Counted from the first letter of the stretch, positions 33,917 to 43,770 are shown. The stretch: 64,000 nucleotides of DNA from Lentzea albidocapillata subsp. violacea (GCF_900100275.1 NZ_FNET01000029.1:1-64000), one strand, 5' to 3'. The notes: generated by a model from the sequence alone, not told the origin. Numbers and translations are program-made.

Positions 33917-35011
33917 ATGACGGCTCACCTTGTGGCCGGAGACGGCAACCCCGAGCTCCTGGTCGCCGCGCGTGAAGCACTCGGATGGACCCAGAGACAG
34001 CTCGCCGAAGAGCTGACCCGCCTGTCCAAGGCTGATCCCGAGATCAGCCAAGGCTACGTCTCCAGGGTGGAAAAAGGCTCCCTGTCGGTCTCCGCCGACC
34101 GTCTTGAGCTGTTCAGTGCGGTGCTGGAGGTGACCCCGGACTTCCTGGCCGGCGAGGGGAAGCTGTGGTCACTCGGCGACGGGTGCGTCTACCACCGCAA
34201 CCGCAAGTCGACGAAGGCCTCGACGCTGCGCACGCTGCACGCGCAGGTCAACCTGCTACGTCTTTTCCTGCGCAGGCTTGCGGCTGGCTCTACCGTGACC
34301 TTGCGGGAGTTCAATCTTGTGCCGATGCAGGTTGGGGGTCTGGATGGCCCTGAGGATGTGGCTCGAGCGCTCCGTCGTGAGCTCGAACTCCCGGAGGGGC
34401 CGATCGAATCCGTGACCGAGGTGGCGGAACGGGTCGGCGCGCTGGTGGTGCCGATGTCGCTGGGAGGGCGAGAGGTGGATGCGACCAGCCTGCACCCGCC
34501 CGGCGAGGCCCCGGTGTTCGTGATCAACACCGATGCTCCGGCGGACCGCCAGCGGTTCACGCAGGCGCACGAGCTGGGACACATCGCGTGTGCGCCCGCG
34601 CTCGATCTCGGCGCCGAGGAGATGGCGCAGGCCTTCGCGAGCGAGTTCCTCGCTCCAGCCGCACAGGTGCGACCCGACCTCCAGGCTGCTCCGATCACCC
34701 CGGCACGGCTCCTGCAGCTCAAGGCACGGTGGCGGATCTCCGCTGCGGCACTGCTGCGGCGAGCTCTCGACCTCGGCGTGGTCACGGACTCGCGCTACCG
34801 CACGCTCAACACGCAGATGTCCGCCCTGGGCTGGAAGACGGCAGAACCCGAGCCTCTGCCGCCCGAGGTCGCGACGGCTGTACCCACCTTGCTGAGGGCT
34901 GCGGTCGACGCCGCAGGTGGAGTCGAGGCCGCTGCGGCCCTGGCCGGTACGACAGCCGCCAAGTTGCGCGCGATGCTGGGCGATCAGCTTCTGGGGGTTC
35001 TCGATGACTGA
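33917..35011 (+). CDS. XRE-type regulator fused to ImmA/IrrE metallopeptidase
   Basis: A 364-residue two-domain protein. The XRE helix-turn-helix covers about residues 14-75 (LLVAAREALGWTQRQLAEELTRLSKADPEISQGYVSRVEKGSLSVSADRLELFSAVL). The middle carries an ImmA/IrrE protease domain with the zinc motif AHELGHIAC (about 215-223) and a downstream Glu in FASEFLAPA. Such proteins usually cleave or inactivate repressors in response to stress and control mobile-element or defence genes. The ATG at 33917 was chosen because the helix-turn-helix follows directly. Its 3' end overlaps the next gene by 8 bases, so the pair is one functional unit. Confidence 0.9.
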   Translation: MTAHLVAGDGNPELLVAAREALGWTQRQLAEELTRLSKADPEISQGYVSRVEKGSLSVSADRLELFSAVLEVTPDFLAGEGKLWSLGDGCVYHRNRKSTKASTLRTLHAQVNLLRLFLRRLAAGSTVTLREFNLVPMQVGGLDGPEDVARALRRELELPEGPIESVTEVAERVGALVVPMSLGGREVDATSLHPPGEAPVFVINTDAPADRQRFTQAHELGHIACAPALDLGAEEMAQAFASEFLAPAAQVRPDLQAAPITPARLLQLKARWRISAAALLRRALDLGVVTDSRYRTLNTQMSALGWKTAEPEPLPPEVATAVPTLLRAAVDAAGGVEAAAALAGTTAAKLRAMLGDQLLGVLDD

Positions 35012-36191
35012 TCTGGAAGGCGTCAGCACCTCGCCGAGCGATGACGCACGGGGAGCACTGGCGCAACTCGCTGACCGCCCCTCGCCACAACGTCCCGCCG
35101 GCAGCGTCGGCGTTCTGCACAACCGCATGTTGGTCTACGCGCGCCCGAACCAGGTGCCGAACATCGAGCCGCACGTGAGCTTGGCCCGCAGCGGATTCGT
35201 CCTCGCGGGCGCAAACACAAACGGCCGCATGAGGTTGCTCGAAGACTCGGGCTACAACGGCATTGTGCTCGTGGACCCGGCCGCCTACGAGAAGCACCTC
35301 GCCACTCCCGACGCGCCGTTCTGGTCACCTGAGGACCAGCTGCTGCCTATGACGCTGGAAGACATGCTCAACCAGCAGCTGATGGCCGGGGCCAGCGCGG
35401 CGATCACGCCGACCAAGTTCGTGCAGGCGGGTGACACCGACTCACTGAGGGCGGCGGCCCGCCAGGTGAAGGAACTGGGGCGCAACGACGTCATTTTCGC
35501 GGCACCGCTTGATGTCTCGTTACTCGACCGCAGGCACATCCGCCAGGTGACGACGATTCTCGCCGACGTGGGGTGCCCGATCGGTCTGGTGCTGGGCAAG
35601 CAGCTGGACCCGCTGAAGCAGGCGGCGAACCGGATCATCCAGAACCTGCGGATGCTCGCGGCCTCGGTCGAGCTCTTTCCCATGCGGACCGACTTCAACG
35701 CGTTCGATCTTGTGGCGCACGGGGCGTTCGCGGGGGCGATCGGCACTGGCGGCGCGGTTCGCCACACTGTCGAGCCGCCGAATCCGTCGAAGGCGATCGT
35801 GCTCGATCCCTCGCCGAGCGTGCTGATCCCGGAGCTGATGTGCTGGTGGAAGGGCAGCAAGCTCATGAAGATCTTCGGTGCCCGGCAGAACCTGGTGCCG
35901 ATGTGTCCCTGTGCGGTGTGCGGTGGGCGACGGTTGTCCCGCTTCCAGCGGAGGACCGACTCGAACGAGGCGATGGCGCATGCGGTGGCCACGTGGTCGC
36001 AGTACGCCGCCGACATGCTCGCCGCGCCAACAATGCGCCTGCGCGCGCAGTACTGGCAGAACATCTGCCGCAACGCGGTCGGCTACCACGAGATGTTCAC
36101 CAAGCAGCTCCGGCGCGCGAAGCCGATCAAACCTCAGGAGCCGCTCAAGGTGTGGGCGAACCTGCCGTTGTGGCTGACCGATCAGACCTGA
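35004..36191 (+). CDS. Unknown protein with tRNA-guanine-transglycosylase-like zinc motif
   Basis: A 395-residue protein of unassigned family. Several strand-loop units (GYNGIVLVDPAAY, NDVIFAAPLDVSLLD, CPIGLVLGKQLDPLK, FDLVAHGAFAGAIGTGGAVRHT) suggest a TIM barrel. At Cys301-Cys303-Cys306 (MCPCAVCGG) and about 20 residues on (MAHAVATWSQYAADM) it repeats the CxCxxC...H zinc pattern and following helix of tRNA-guanine transglycosylases and their DNA-modifying relatives (DpdA). The exact catalytic aspartates are not obvious. If the similarity is real it may exchange a base in RNA or DNA. It overlaps the XRE-ImmA gene by 8 bases and converges with the next gene. Confidence 0.75.
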   Translation: MTDLEGVSTSPSDDARGALAQLADRPSPQRPAGSVGVLHNRMLVYARPNQVPNIEPHVSLARSGFVLAGANTNGRMRLLEDSGYNGIVLVDPAAYEKHLATPDAPFWSPEDQLLPMTLEDMLNQQLMAGASAAITPTKFVQAGDTDSLRAAARQVKELGRNDVIFAAPLDVSLLDRRHIRQVTTILADVGCPIGLVLGKQLDPLKQAANRIIQNLRMLAASVELFPMRTDFNAFDLVAHGAFAGAIGTGGAVRHTVEPPNPSKAIVLDPSPSVLIPELMCWWKGSKLMKIFGARQNLVPMCPCAVCGGRRLSRFQRRTDSNEAMAHAVATWSQYAADMLAAPTMRLRAQYWQNICRNAVGYHEMFTKQLRRAKPIKPQEPLKVWANLPLWLTDQT

Positions 36192-36796
36192 TCGACCGTG
36201 TGCCGGTAGACCTGCTCGCAGAACCACCACCACCCGGTCGTGGGTTGCCAGTCAGCCAGCGGCTCCGGTTCGAGCACCATCGTCGGTGCCGCCTGCGGAC
36301 CAACCGCCACGCCGACGCCGTACCAGGACGCCTCGGCCAGCGCTTCCTCCGAGTTCGAGGGCGCTTCCGGCACGACGAACATCCGCGGGAGGTAGGACGC
36401 GAACTCTGAAGCGCGTTCCAGACCGTCACGCCATTTCGACGCGTACACCACCGCGAGAACCGGTGTGACGGCTGGCGACGCCAGGCGGGTGACCGAGGCA
36501 CTGTCGATCTGCACGATGCCAGCGGGGGCGCGGAGAAGTACGCGAAGAACTGCTGGGCTCAGCGACGGCCTAGGTACCGCGATCTCGTGGGGGAGGTCCA
36601 GCAGTACGTCGAGCAGCTCCGTCGAGTTGATGTCCGCCAAGCCGGCGCGCCGCCGCCGCTCGTGCTCGGCCTCGTCACGGCGATGGACGATTGTCGCGGT
36701 AGTCCCGAAGATCCGCACCCGCGCCGAATGCGCGTCCTGCAGGTTGAGTGCCGTGCCCGATTTCACCTGCACCGTGTTCGCCAGCGGAGATGTCAT
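36182..36796 (-). CDS. Hypothetical protein
   Basis: A 204-residue soluble protein I do not recognise. It has an N-terminal strand-rich part (VQVKSGTALNLQDAHSARVRIFGTTATIVHRRDEAEHERRRR), a middle helical part, and an aromatic C-terminus (DWQPTTGWWWFCEQVYRHTVDQV). It is convergent with the TGT-like gene, overlapping by 10 bases. The interval 36797-37077 upstream has no gene and should contain its promoter. Confidence 0.65.
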   Translation of the reverse strand: MTSPLANTVQVKSGTALNLQDAHSARVRIFGTTATIVHRRDEAEHERRRRAGLADINSTELLDVLLDLPHEIAVPRPSLSPAVLRVLLRAPAGIVQIDSASVTRLASPAVTPVLAVVYASKWRDGLERASEFASYLPRMFVVPEAPSNSEEALAEASWYGVGVAVGPQAAPTMVLEPEPLADWQPTTGWWWFCEQVYRHTVDQV

Positions 36797-37077
36797 CGCG
36801 ACCGGCTCGATGCGGCGTAAGGGAGGTGGGGGGCGGTTCGCACGGCGTGATCCTTCCCTACCGGCTCTGGCCTCGCCCGCTCAGGGGACGGAATACTCGA
36901 TGACCTGGGCCGCACGCTGCAATCGAACACCCGTTCGGCGAGAGTTGCAATACGTCGTCAGGCGCACTCGCCGGATGCCAGTCGCGATCGGATCGTCCGG
37001 ACACTCCCCACAGCGCCGCTCGGAGCCTGGGCTCGGCTTGGGTGACCGCGCTCAGCGCGACGATCTGCCGGACATAG

Positions 37078-37287
37078 CTAATTGATGAGGCTGTAGGTGC
37101 CATCTTCATGGCGTTCGAAGTACGCGGTGTACCCACCGGGATTGCCTCGACGGTGCTTCGGCAGGAACACCCCGTAGGTCTGCTCGGCCCAGCCGGGGCA
37201 CGCTGCGCGGACGTCTGCGGGCCGGAATCGTGCGGGCAGGTCGCCGCGTCGTGCAGCGCTGCGGATGTCGTTCATGAGGCGGCTCAT
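37078..37287 (-). CDS. Small basic hypothetical protein, divergent from the phospholipase-D-like pair
   Basis: A 69-residue protein (MNDIRSAARRGDLPARFRPADVRAACPGWAEQTYGVFLPKHRRGNPGGYTAYFERHEDGTYSL is its character; it ends in SLIN). The layout DLPARFRPADVRAA...GVFLPKHRRGN looks like a small winged-helix or restriction-associated DNA-binding fold. GTAGGAA precedes the ATG at 37287. It could regulate the divergent two-gene operon starting at 37488; this is inference. Confidence 0.65.
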   Translation of the reverse strand: MSRLMNDIRSAARRGDLPARFRPADVRAACPGWAEQTYGVFLPKHRRGNPGGYTAYFERHEDGTYSLIN

Positions 37288-37487
37288 GATTCCTACCCTG
37301 CTGCTTCGTGCACGGAGATCGCTGTCGCGTTCGCGTGACTTAGTCATATGGCCGTGCGCCGTCACGCTTCTGCAGACGTTTGATCGCGTCGATGACGGCA
37401 AGACGTTACTGGTGGCCTGAAACGAACAGGCGCTCACGCACGAGATCATGGTGTGGCCATGTTTGAACACTGCCAAGGAATGAACCG

Positions 37488-39002
37488 GTGACGGCACTCC
37501 GAGTCGAAGTCGCCGAACCCGCGTGGTGCGAACCAGGACTCGAGTCGCGGAGTGGCCGGTACCCGCTCGCGGTCGAAGCTCCGGTGATGGCGATGGTGGA
37601 CACGCTAGTACCTGGTGTTTCGACCCTGACCCGGCTGGTGCGGTTCTACTCGCTGTACTGGGCGCTGGCGGCACATGCTGATGAGCGTGGGCTCGATGCC
37701 ACCGAATGCCGAACAGTGCTGCGCCGGGCCGAGGTCGGGCTGGCGTGGGTGTCGCTGGTGCATGACGACCCGCCTCTCGCTCACGGTGCGGATCGGGTCA
37801 AGTCGTTGTGGGACAAGGGCAGAGTTGAGGCGATGGCGGAGGTCGGCAGGGGTTCGTACTCGCCGCGGCCGTGGGGATTCTGGTCGCAGTACGGTGGGCC
37901 GAGCATCACGATCGGAACGGTCCGGCTCAACGGCGGAGTGTTGAGTGCCGGCAGGCACATCTGTCCCGAACCGGTGCGGCGGATGTACCAGCCGTTGTTC
38001 GACCTCGTCTCTCGGCGACCGTTTACTGCGAGCGATATCGCGGAGTTCAGGGCGCTGGCGCTGGACGCACCTGCCACGGCGGATCTTGGGCCATTGAGCG
38101 AGCTGTTCACGGCGATGCGCCCTGGTGTCGGGGAGCAGGACGAGTGGAATGGGGATGATCGCACCCGCCGGTCCACGCTGCGGGTGCTGGCGAGATCTGT
38201 TCAACTCCACCCCGATGCCCCGGACTGGGTGAGTGCGATGAGGACGTGCGTCGCTTACGGGGCCACTATCGAAACGGATCCGTTGCTGCGCAACGAGGAG
38301 CGTGCGCATGCATGGCGTGGAGTGCTGCTCAGACGCCTGTCTGTCGGTGCGTGGCGCCGCTTGTGGGCTGAGCTGGTCGACGTCGTGATAGCTGCGGCGG
38401 GTTCGGCAACACGCGCTGACCTGCACGAGTGGGTCAGTGGTGAGGTGCCGTCGATGACGGTGCGCGACTTCCTGCGTGAATGTCCATCCACAACAGATGA
38501 AGACGGCCATCCGTTGCCCGCGGAGGAACAGGTCGAACAGGAGCGGACGAGCGCGGTCGAGATCGATCTGGCGGTGTTGCTGCTCGGAGCGCGACGGCTG
38601 GACCAGTTGACCGGCAAGAGCCTGTCGGCGTTCCTGGGTCGCCGCTCACACGGACGCGGGCAGTTTCTCGACCCCAGCTGGGTCGGGCATCGCCAGCGCG
38701 AACACGAGGATCGCCCGCTGGGAGAGCTAGCCCGTGCGCTCGTCGACGACATGCTCGCGCAGTCTCGCCGCGTCTCACTGCGCAAGCTCCAGGTCGACGA
38801 GCGCGGGAGCATGACGCTGTTCACGAAGCTGCACGAACGGAACGGCCACTACTTCGCTGATGTGCCCGAGGGCGCGGGGAACGTGGGCCTGCGGCTCGCG
38901 CAGCTGGGGACCATGTCGCACCAGCTGGGCTTGTTCGGCGGTAGCACTCCGAGTTCCGGCGTCACAGCACTGGGCACTGCGTTACTGGAGCTGCCGATAT
39001 GA
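37488..39002 (+). CDS. Unknown partner protein of the phospholipase-D-like gene
   Basis: A 504-residue soluble protein of unrecognised family. The N-terminal region (MVDTLVPGVSTLTRLVRFYSLYWALAAHADERGLDATECRTVLRRAEVGLAWVSLVHDD) resembles in pattern the start of other defence-associated proteins that are encoded beside phospholipase-D-like nucleases. A second, decayed copy of this gene is recognisable at 53640-54005, which supports its being a real mobile family. GTG start with AAGGAA upstream. Its stop overlaps the next start (ATGA at 38999). Confidence 0.78.
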   Translation: MTALRVEVAEPAWCEPGLESRSGRYPLAVEAPVMAMVDTLVPGVSTLTRLVRFYSLYWALAAHADERGLDATECRTVLRRAEVGLAWVSLVHDDPPLAHGADRVKSLWDKGRVEAMAEVGRGSYSPRPWGFWSQYGGPSITIGTVRLNGGVLSAGRHICPEPVRRMYQPLFDLVSRRPFTASDIAEFRALALDAPATADLGPLSELFTAMRPGVGEQDEWNGDDRTRRSTLRVLARSVQLHPDAPDWVSAMRTCVAYGATIETDPLLRNEERAHAWRGVLLRRLSVGAWRRLWAELVDVVIAAAGSATRADLHEWVSGEVPSMTVRDFLRECPSTTDEDGHPLPAEEQVEQERTSAVEIDLAVLLLGARRLDQLTGKSLSAFLGRRSHGRGQFLDPSWVGHRQREHEDRPLGELARALVDDMLAQSRRVSLRKLQVDERGSMTLFTKLHERNGHYFADVPEGAGNVGLRLAQLGTMSHQLGLFGGSTPSSGVTALGTALLELPI

Positions 39003-41599
39003 GCGACGTGACGTATGCTTTCCACTCCCCGCTAACTCTGCTGTACGAATGGCGTGATCGCGGCGACGGTGCGCGCCTGCGCGAGTTCCTCGTCACCGGC
39101 TACACGCTGGACCTAGTGTTCTTCGAGCGGCACTGCGTGTCGACGGCGCGTGCGTTAGGTGCGCGGATCACCGTTCTCGGTGATGCGGATCAAAGCACGC
39201 ACGAGCCGGTCGACGTACGGCACGCGGGTCGCGCCTACCAGCACGGCCACGTCGTCTGTGCGGGCGCATTCCACCCGAAACTGGTGATTCTGGTGGGAGA
39301 CGAGGACGTCTGGGTCGCGGTTGGCTCCGGCAATCCGACGATGTCGGGGTGGGGGCACAACCGCGAACTGTGGCTGGTGGTCCGGTCGACTCGCCAGGTC
39401 GGTCCGGCAGCGCTGAGCGACCTCGCCGCGTGGCTGGTCGACCTGCCGGCCGTGGTGGCGATGCCGTCGTGGATCGCCGAGACAACTGCCCACATCGCTG
39501 CTTCGATCACTCCTGCCCAGATCGACCACTCGTTCGCGAACTTGCGGATCTTCGGCAATCTTCGGCAACCGATCCTGGGGCAGCTCACCGCGGGGCCGGT
39601 AGAGGTGCTGGGGCTCACGGCACCGTTCTTCGACGCCAAGTCGCGAGCAGTGCGAAACCTGATCGCCAGGCTCATTCCCGACCGGGTCGACATCGCCGTG
39701 CAGCCAACGCTGTCGCAATACGACGGCAAGTCGTTGACCGAGGTTACGTCGACTGTGCCGCACGTGGAGTTCTGGCATCTCGGCGAGGAACGTACGAGCC
39801 ACGGAAAGCTCGTCGAGTGGACTCTCGACGGCAGCACCACGGCGTTGGTCGGAAGTGCGAACCTCAGCGCCGCGGCTCTGCTCAACTCCACCACGGGCGG
39901 CGGGAACTGCGAGCTGGTCGCCTCTTATCCCGTGGCCAACAGCCTGTTACCCAGGGAAGAGTCGGCCGCGCGCCATGTGATCCAGGCTCAGAACACCATC
40001 CCGAAGGACGACGGATCGCGGCGCCAGAAATCCTTGGACCTGCTGGGCGCACGTCGCCGCGACGACGTGATCGTGGTCGAGCTGGTCACCGACATCCGCG
40101 TGCCGATCGCCATCGAGACTTCACCCGACGGCACGCCAGGAACTTGGACGACCGGCCTGATGTGGACCGCCGACACCGATCTGCGCTCAACGCTCCAGTT
40201 CCGGGTTCCCGAACAGGTCGGCGGCGCCGTCCGTGCGCGCGTTGAGATCGACGGCGAGCCGATCATTTCGCGGGAGGTGTTCCTCACCGACACGGTCCGT
40301 TGCCTCCCCAGGAACGATGAAGCGGCGGATCGCCCTCGTCTGGTGCGCGACTACGAGCTGGACGACGTGTTCACCGATGCCACGTTGGCCGCACGGTTCC
40401 ACGCCGACTTCCTCCGGCTGCTGAGCGAGGTTCGCGAACATCAAGCTGCGCATGCAACGCCGCTGCGCATCAGCAATTCCACAGTGGACGCCGTGTCGTC
40501 GGACGATCGCTGGGGTGCATGGCAGCGGGAGGTGGAAAGCACCCTCGGGCCATCCTTGACCGGCCTGACCTTCCCCGGTGCACTGGCCATGCCTGGGAGT
40601 GGCCCGAGCGGCTGGTCGGTGAGCGGCGAGATAGACGAGTCGGCGCTCACCGACGACGAGGACGATGACGTCGCCGAGTCGCTGCCCACCGCTACCGCCC
40701 GCGTGCCCATGTCCCCGACGCAACGGCAAAGGTGTCGAACGTGGGCACGGCGCTGGGTCAATGCCATGTCCGCACCCCCGCGGTTGTGGCCGGCACTGCG
40801 CATGGCCGTGGCACGCGTCCATCTGACGATGCTCGCCGCGGGCGTGTGGGGCACCGACGAGAGCTGGCGCGCTGAACTGCGAGATCTGGTGCGTGCCCTG
40901 GTTCCCAGCGACGACGAGGAACGTGAATCGCCTGGCCAGCTGCTCGGCTACCAATCCTCGATGATCGCGGTGTGTCTGGCGTTATTGTTGCAGGACGCAA
41001 GTCTGCACGGCGGCAGCGAACACGACGTGGTGGCCAGATCCGCTTGGGACGCCGCAGGAGACTGGGCGGCTTATGCGGAACCGGAACTCGTCGAGGAATA
41101 CCTCTATGTGCCTGATCAGCCTTACGCACGGGTGGCGAGCGCGGTCGAGGTGGCCGCGGTGATCGATCTAGCCACGGCTGTGGTCGATGATCCTGACGCC
41201 GAACTCCGCGACGCTTTCGAGCGCGAAGGTCTGCCGGCGCGGAAGATTCGCGGTGTGTGGGTCGTCGACGGTGAGTTTCGAAATCCTCGTCGTGTCGCGG
41301 CTCAGGTGGCGACCATGGCGGGTGCCCGGTGTGTGGTACTCGCCCGCAACGTCACCAAGGCCACCGTGGTTGTCCGCCACGGTGCAACCTTGGCGATCAC
41401 GGAGTCGGCCGCGCCGCGCTGGCGAATCTATCAACTACCGACGCTGAGTACGCCGCTTTCCCTGCTCGGTGGTACGGAAGGACTTCCCAGCAGCGCAATG
41501 CAATACTCGCTTGAACCGGTGCCGCCCAAGGTTCGTGAGCTGGCAGAGGATGCTGAGGTCGATCTGGCCGAGCTCATCGCCGCTGTTCAAGCTCGGTGA
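38999..41599 (+). CDS. Phospholipase-D-like (double HKD) protein, probable nuclease effector
   Basis: An 866-residue protein. The N-terminal third contains two HKD-type half-sites: His92-x-Lys94 with GSGNPT (FHPKLVILVGDEDVWVAVGSGN, residues 91-112) and His268-x-Lys270 with GSANLS (residues 268-290). Together these form one active site in phospholipase-D-family nucleases and lipases. The remaining 570 residues are uncharacterised, with an acidic patch (TDDEDDDVAES) near 555 and no helicase motifs. Co-translated with the 504-residue partner. Location inside a defence island and absence of a signal peptide favour an intracellular nuclease over a lipase. Confidence 0.82.
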   Translation: MSDVTYAFHSPLTLLYEWRDRGDGARLREFLVTGYTLDLVFFERHCVSTARALGARITVLGDADQSTHEPVDVRHAGRAYQHGHVVCAGAFHPKLVILVGDEDVWVAVGSGNPTMSGWGHNRELWLVVRSTRQVGPAALSDLAAWLVDLPAVVAMPSWIAETTAHIAASITPAQIDHSFANLRIFGNLRQPILGQLTAGPVEVLGLTAPFFDAKSRAVRNLIARLIPDRVDIAVQPTLSQYDGKSLTEVTSTVPHVEFWHLGEERTSHGKLVEWTLDGSTTALVGSANLSAAALLNSTTGGGNCELVASYPVANSLLPREESAARHVIQAQNTIPKDDGSRRQKSLDLLGARRRDDVIVVELVTDIRVPIAIETSPDGTPGTWTTGLMWTADTDLRSTLQFRVPEQVGGAVRARVEIDGEPIISREVFLTDTVRCLPRNDEAADRPRLVRDYELDDVFTDATLAARFHADFLRLLSEVREHQAAHATPLRISNSTVDAVSSDDRWGAWQREVESTLGPSLTGLTFPGALAMPGSGPSGWSVSGEIDESALTDDEDDDVAESLPTATARVPMSPTQRQRCRTWARRWVNAMSAPPRLWPALRMAVARVHLTMLAAGVWGTDESWRAELRDLVRALVPSDDEERESPGQLLGYQSSMIAVCLALLLQDASLHGGSEHDVVARSAWDAAGDWAAYAEPELVEEYLYVPDQPYARVASAVEVAAVIDLATAVVDDPDAELRDAFEREGLPARKIRGVWVVDGEFRNPRRVAAQVATMAGARCVVLARNVTKATVVVRHGATLAITESAAPRWRIYQLPTLSTPLSLLGGTEGLPSSAMQYSLEPVPPKVRELAEDAEVDLAELIAAVQAR

Positions 41600-41706
41600 T
41601 CGACGACGTTGGTGTCGGTGCAGCCTCGGTGTTGAGCGCGGCACTGGCTGATTGCCCTCAGTACTACGTGGCCGCCAGATCAGTCCACCTTGGGTGCCGG
41701 TCATTG

Positions 41707-43770
41707 TCAGTCTTGGTCGGTACAACGGATGCAGTTGGATCCGTCCGAAGTACCGGTAACTGAACACGTTCGGCATGTTGGGCAGACATAGCGACTTGGG
41801 ACTGTGCGCACCCAGCATGGTGAGGCGAGGGCGTCTTGACCCAGGATCCGTTCAATCCAGCCAGGTCCGGTTACATCCGGGTTGCGGATCTCACGCTCAG
41901 GCTCGATGAATGGGATTCGGCCCCGGCACTGCCCACATCGCTCGTGTCCCCAACGGGCGTTGCATGACTGGCAGGTCACCAGGAGGATGTCGCCCTCTCG
42001 TTGCACCCGCATCGGACTGGCCTCGGTCCCGCACGCTGGGCAGGCTAGGAGCGGTCGCACAGCGGTGTCGGCAGCGGTGACCGCGTTGCTGAGGTTTGCG
42101 ATCTCACGCGCGAGGTCGCGCTCCCAGCCGGGAGAGTTCGTGCGGGCAGTCAACTGTCGGACAACCTGGCCGAGCTGCTTGAACTCGTCAGAAGTCAAAG
42201 GTCGGCGGAGCTGGAGCTGGTCTGGGGCAGGGCGGTGGAAAAGTTGCCCCAGACCTTGTTGTGTGATGTTGGCGTCCATGATGTAGTCGATCAGGCGTCT
42301 TGGGATTTTTCCCGTGGGCAGCGTGATCGTGACGGGATAGGCCGTCAGTGCTGACGCCTGGACAGCGATGGCAACCGCTCGGGCCAACCGCTCGAGACTG
42401 GTCGTCTCGAGCGGGGACACCGGCACCGCCGTAGTCGACTTGTGGGTGTTAGGCATGTCGAGCCCGGCGGAAGTCAATGGTATGGCCAGCGTGCTCGGCA
42501 GGCGACGAACTGAGTCGAACGCGGCGAGGTACACCACAACGGTGGGGCACGTTGCCGCTTCTCGGACCGACTGCCAGCGTTCGGCGACGGTTTCGGGCCC
42601 GTCGTCGGGGCCGATGAGGTCCAGCAATGGCACGAATCTCGTGTCCACGCCGTGACTGTGCACAGTGAGCACGCCGGTGCTGTCTCGATCGAGGGTGACT
42701 TGCCCCCATGGGCCGAGTACGGCGGCAGGGAGGCCGTCGCCGGGCAGGTGATCGGCGACTGGCTGGTAGCCGAGTCCCCGGAGGGCACGCACTACGAGGC
42801 CGAACACGTAGTTGTCAAAAGACCTGTGTCGACGCAGGATGCGGTGGCGACGATCTTCTGGCGTCTCGTGGACCTGCGGGTCCGTTTCGAAGGCGGCCCA
42901 GATGAGCCCAGCGGCACGATAGTGCTGATCGTTGTCGATGACGTTGGTTCGCCGGAGGGCCCGTTGACCAGTGCGGCGGCCCCGTATGAGCCGGGCGAGC
43001 GTGCTTCCGCGCAGGCTGCTGATCCACGCGGCCAGAGCTTCCAGGGTGCGCAGAGTCTCACCGACCTGGTTCGACGACGTCACAGCGCGTTCCGCGTCGG
43101 CGCCCCAGAACGTGTAGAGCCGAGTCCGTCGGAGGTAGGTGCCCTCGTCCTTGGCCCTAGTGAGATCCGCGAGGTCAGCCTGCACTCGGCGCAGGTGATG
43201 GATCCGCTGGGCCAGCGCCGTGCTGAGGATCGGGTGGACGAGCTCAGTGACCATGCGGTTCTCGTAGAGGTCGGCGTCGCTTTCGCGGGTGATCGCCATG
43301 GCTCGCCGGGGGACTGGTCCGGCGAGCGTCCGGCCGGCCCAGTCCTCGGTGTGTGAGCCGAGACGTTCCAGCGCCCGTCGTGCCGGCCGGCGCACCCTGG
43401 AAACCGGCAGCAGCTCGGCTCTTTCGCCGAGACGTGTGACAAAGCGTTCACAGATGCGTGCGATGGACGCGATGTGGGTCTTCAGGTCGCGTTCGCGTTG
43501 GTGGAGATCCAGAGTCGCCGGGTTGTGGCCCGCGAGCAGCGCTGTGGCCTCGAGCTCTTGCCAGGACCCCGAACCGACGGCGGCACCGAGTGCCTCAGCC
43601 AGCTTGCTCAGGGCGTTGAGGTCGTCGGACTCCGTTTCGTCCCGGGACACAGGTGTGCCGGCGGCCGAGCTGGTGTCGAGCTGGTGGTCGACGCCGACCA
43701 TCCAGCGCCCGGTCCAGCCGGGTGGTGGTTCACCTGGCGCACCGGAAATGCGGTCGAAGGGTCCGGTCAC
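41707..43770 (-). CDS. McrC/DUF2357-like protein with C-terminal zinc ribbons
   Basis: A 687-residue protein, last gene of a seven-gene operon. Around residues 155-200 (AMAITRESDADLYENRMVTELVHPILSTAL) it shows the ENR motif typical of DUF2357 proteins, which accompany McrB-like ATPases and include McrC-type nucleases. I cannot see a clear PD-(D/E)xK site, so nuclease activity is uncertain. The last 130 residues hold many cysteine pairs (LACPACG, VTCQSCN, ERCGQCRG, YVCPTCRTC, NCIRC), that is two or three zinc ribbons, suitable for binding RNA or DNA. The GTG at 43770 overlaps the stop of the McrB-like gene (GTGA); a longer frame from 43854 is possible but less likely. Confidence 0.82.
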   Translation of the reverse strand: MTGPFDRISGAPGEPPPGWTGRWMVGVDHQLDTSSAAGTPVSRDETESDDLNALSKLAEALGAAVGSGSWQELEATALLAGHNPATLDLHQRERDLKTHIASIARICERFVTRLGERAELLPVSRVRRPARRALERLGSHTEDWAGRTLAGPVPRRAMAITRESDADLYENRMVTELVHPILSTALAQRIHHLRRVQADLADLTRAKDEGTYLRRTRLYTFWGADAERAVTSSNQVGETLRTLEALAAWISSLRGSTLARLIRGRRTGQRALRRTNVIDNDQHYRAAGLIWAAFETDPQVHETPEDRRHRILRRHRSFDNYVFGLVVRALRGLGYQPVADHLPGDGLPAAVLGPWGQVTLDRDSTGVLTVHSHGVDTRFVPLLDLIGPDDGPETVAERWQSVREAATCPTVVVYLAAFDSVRRLPSTLAIPLTSAGLDMPNTHKSTTAVPVSPLETTSLERLARAVAIAVQASALTAYPVTITLPTGKIPRRLIDYIMDANITQQGLGQLFHRPAPDQLQLRRPLTSDEFKQLGQVVRQLTARTNSPGWERDLAREIANLSNAVTAADTAVRPLLACPACGTEASPMRVQREGDILLVTCQSCNARWGHERCGQCRGRIPFIEPEREIRNPDVTGPGWIERILGQDALASPCWVRTVPSRYVCPTCRTCSVTGTSDGSNCIRCTDQD

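Noticed and set aside
37488..41599. DISARM system
   Set aside because: A phospholipase-D-like protein occurs in DISARM (DrmC), but no DrmA helicase, DrmB or DISARM methyltransferase is nearby.
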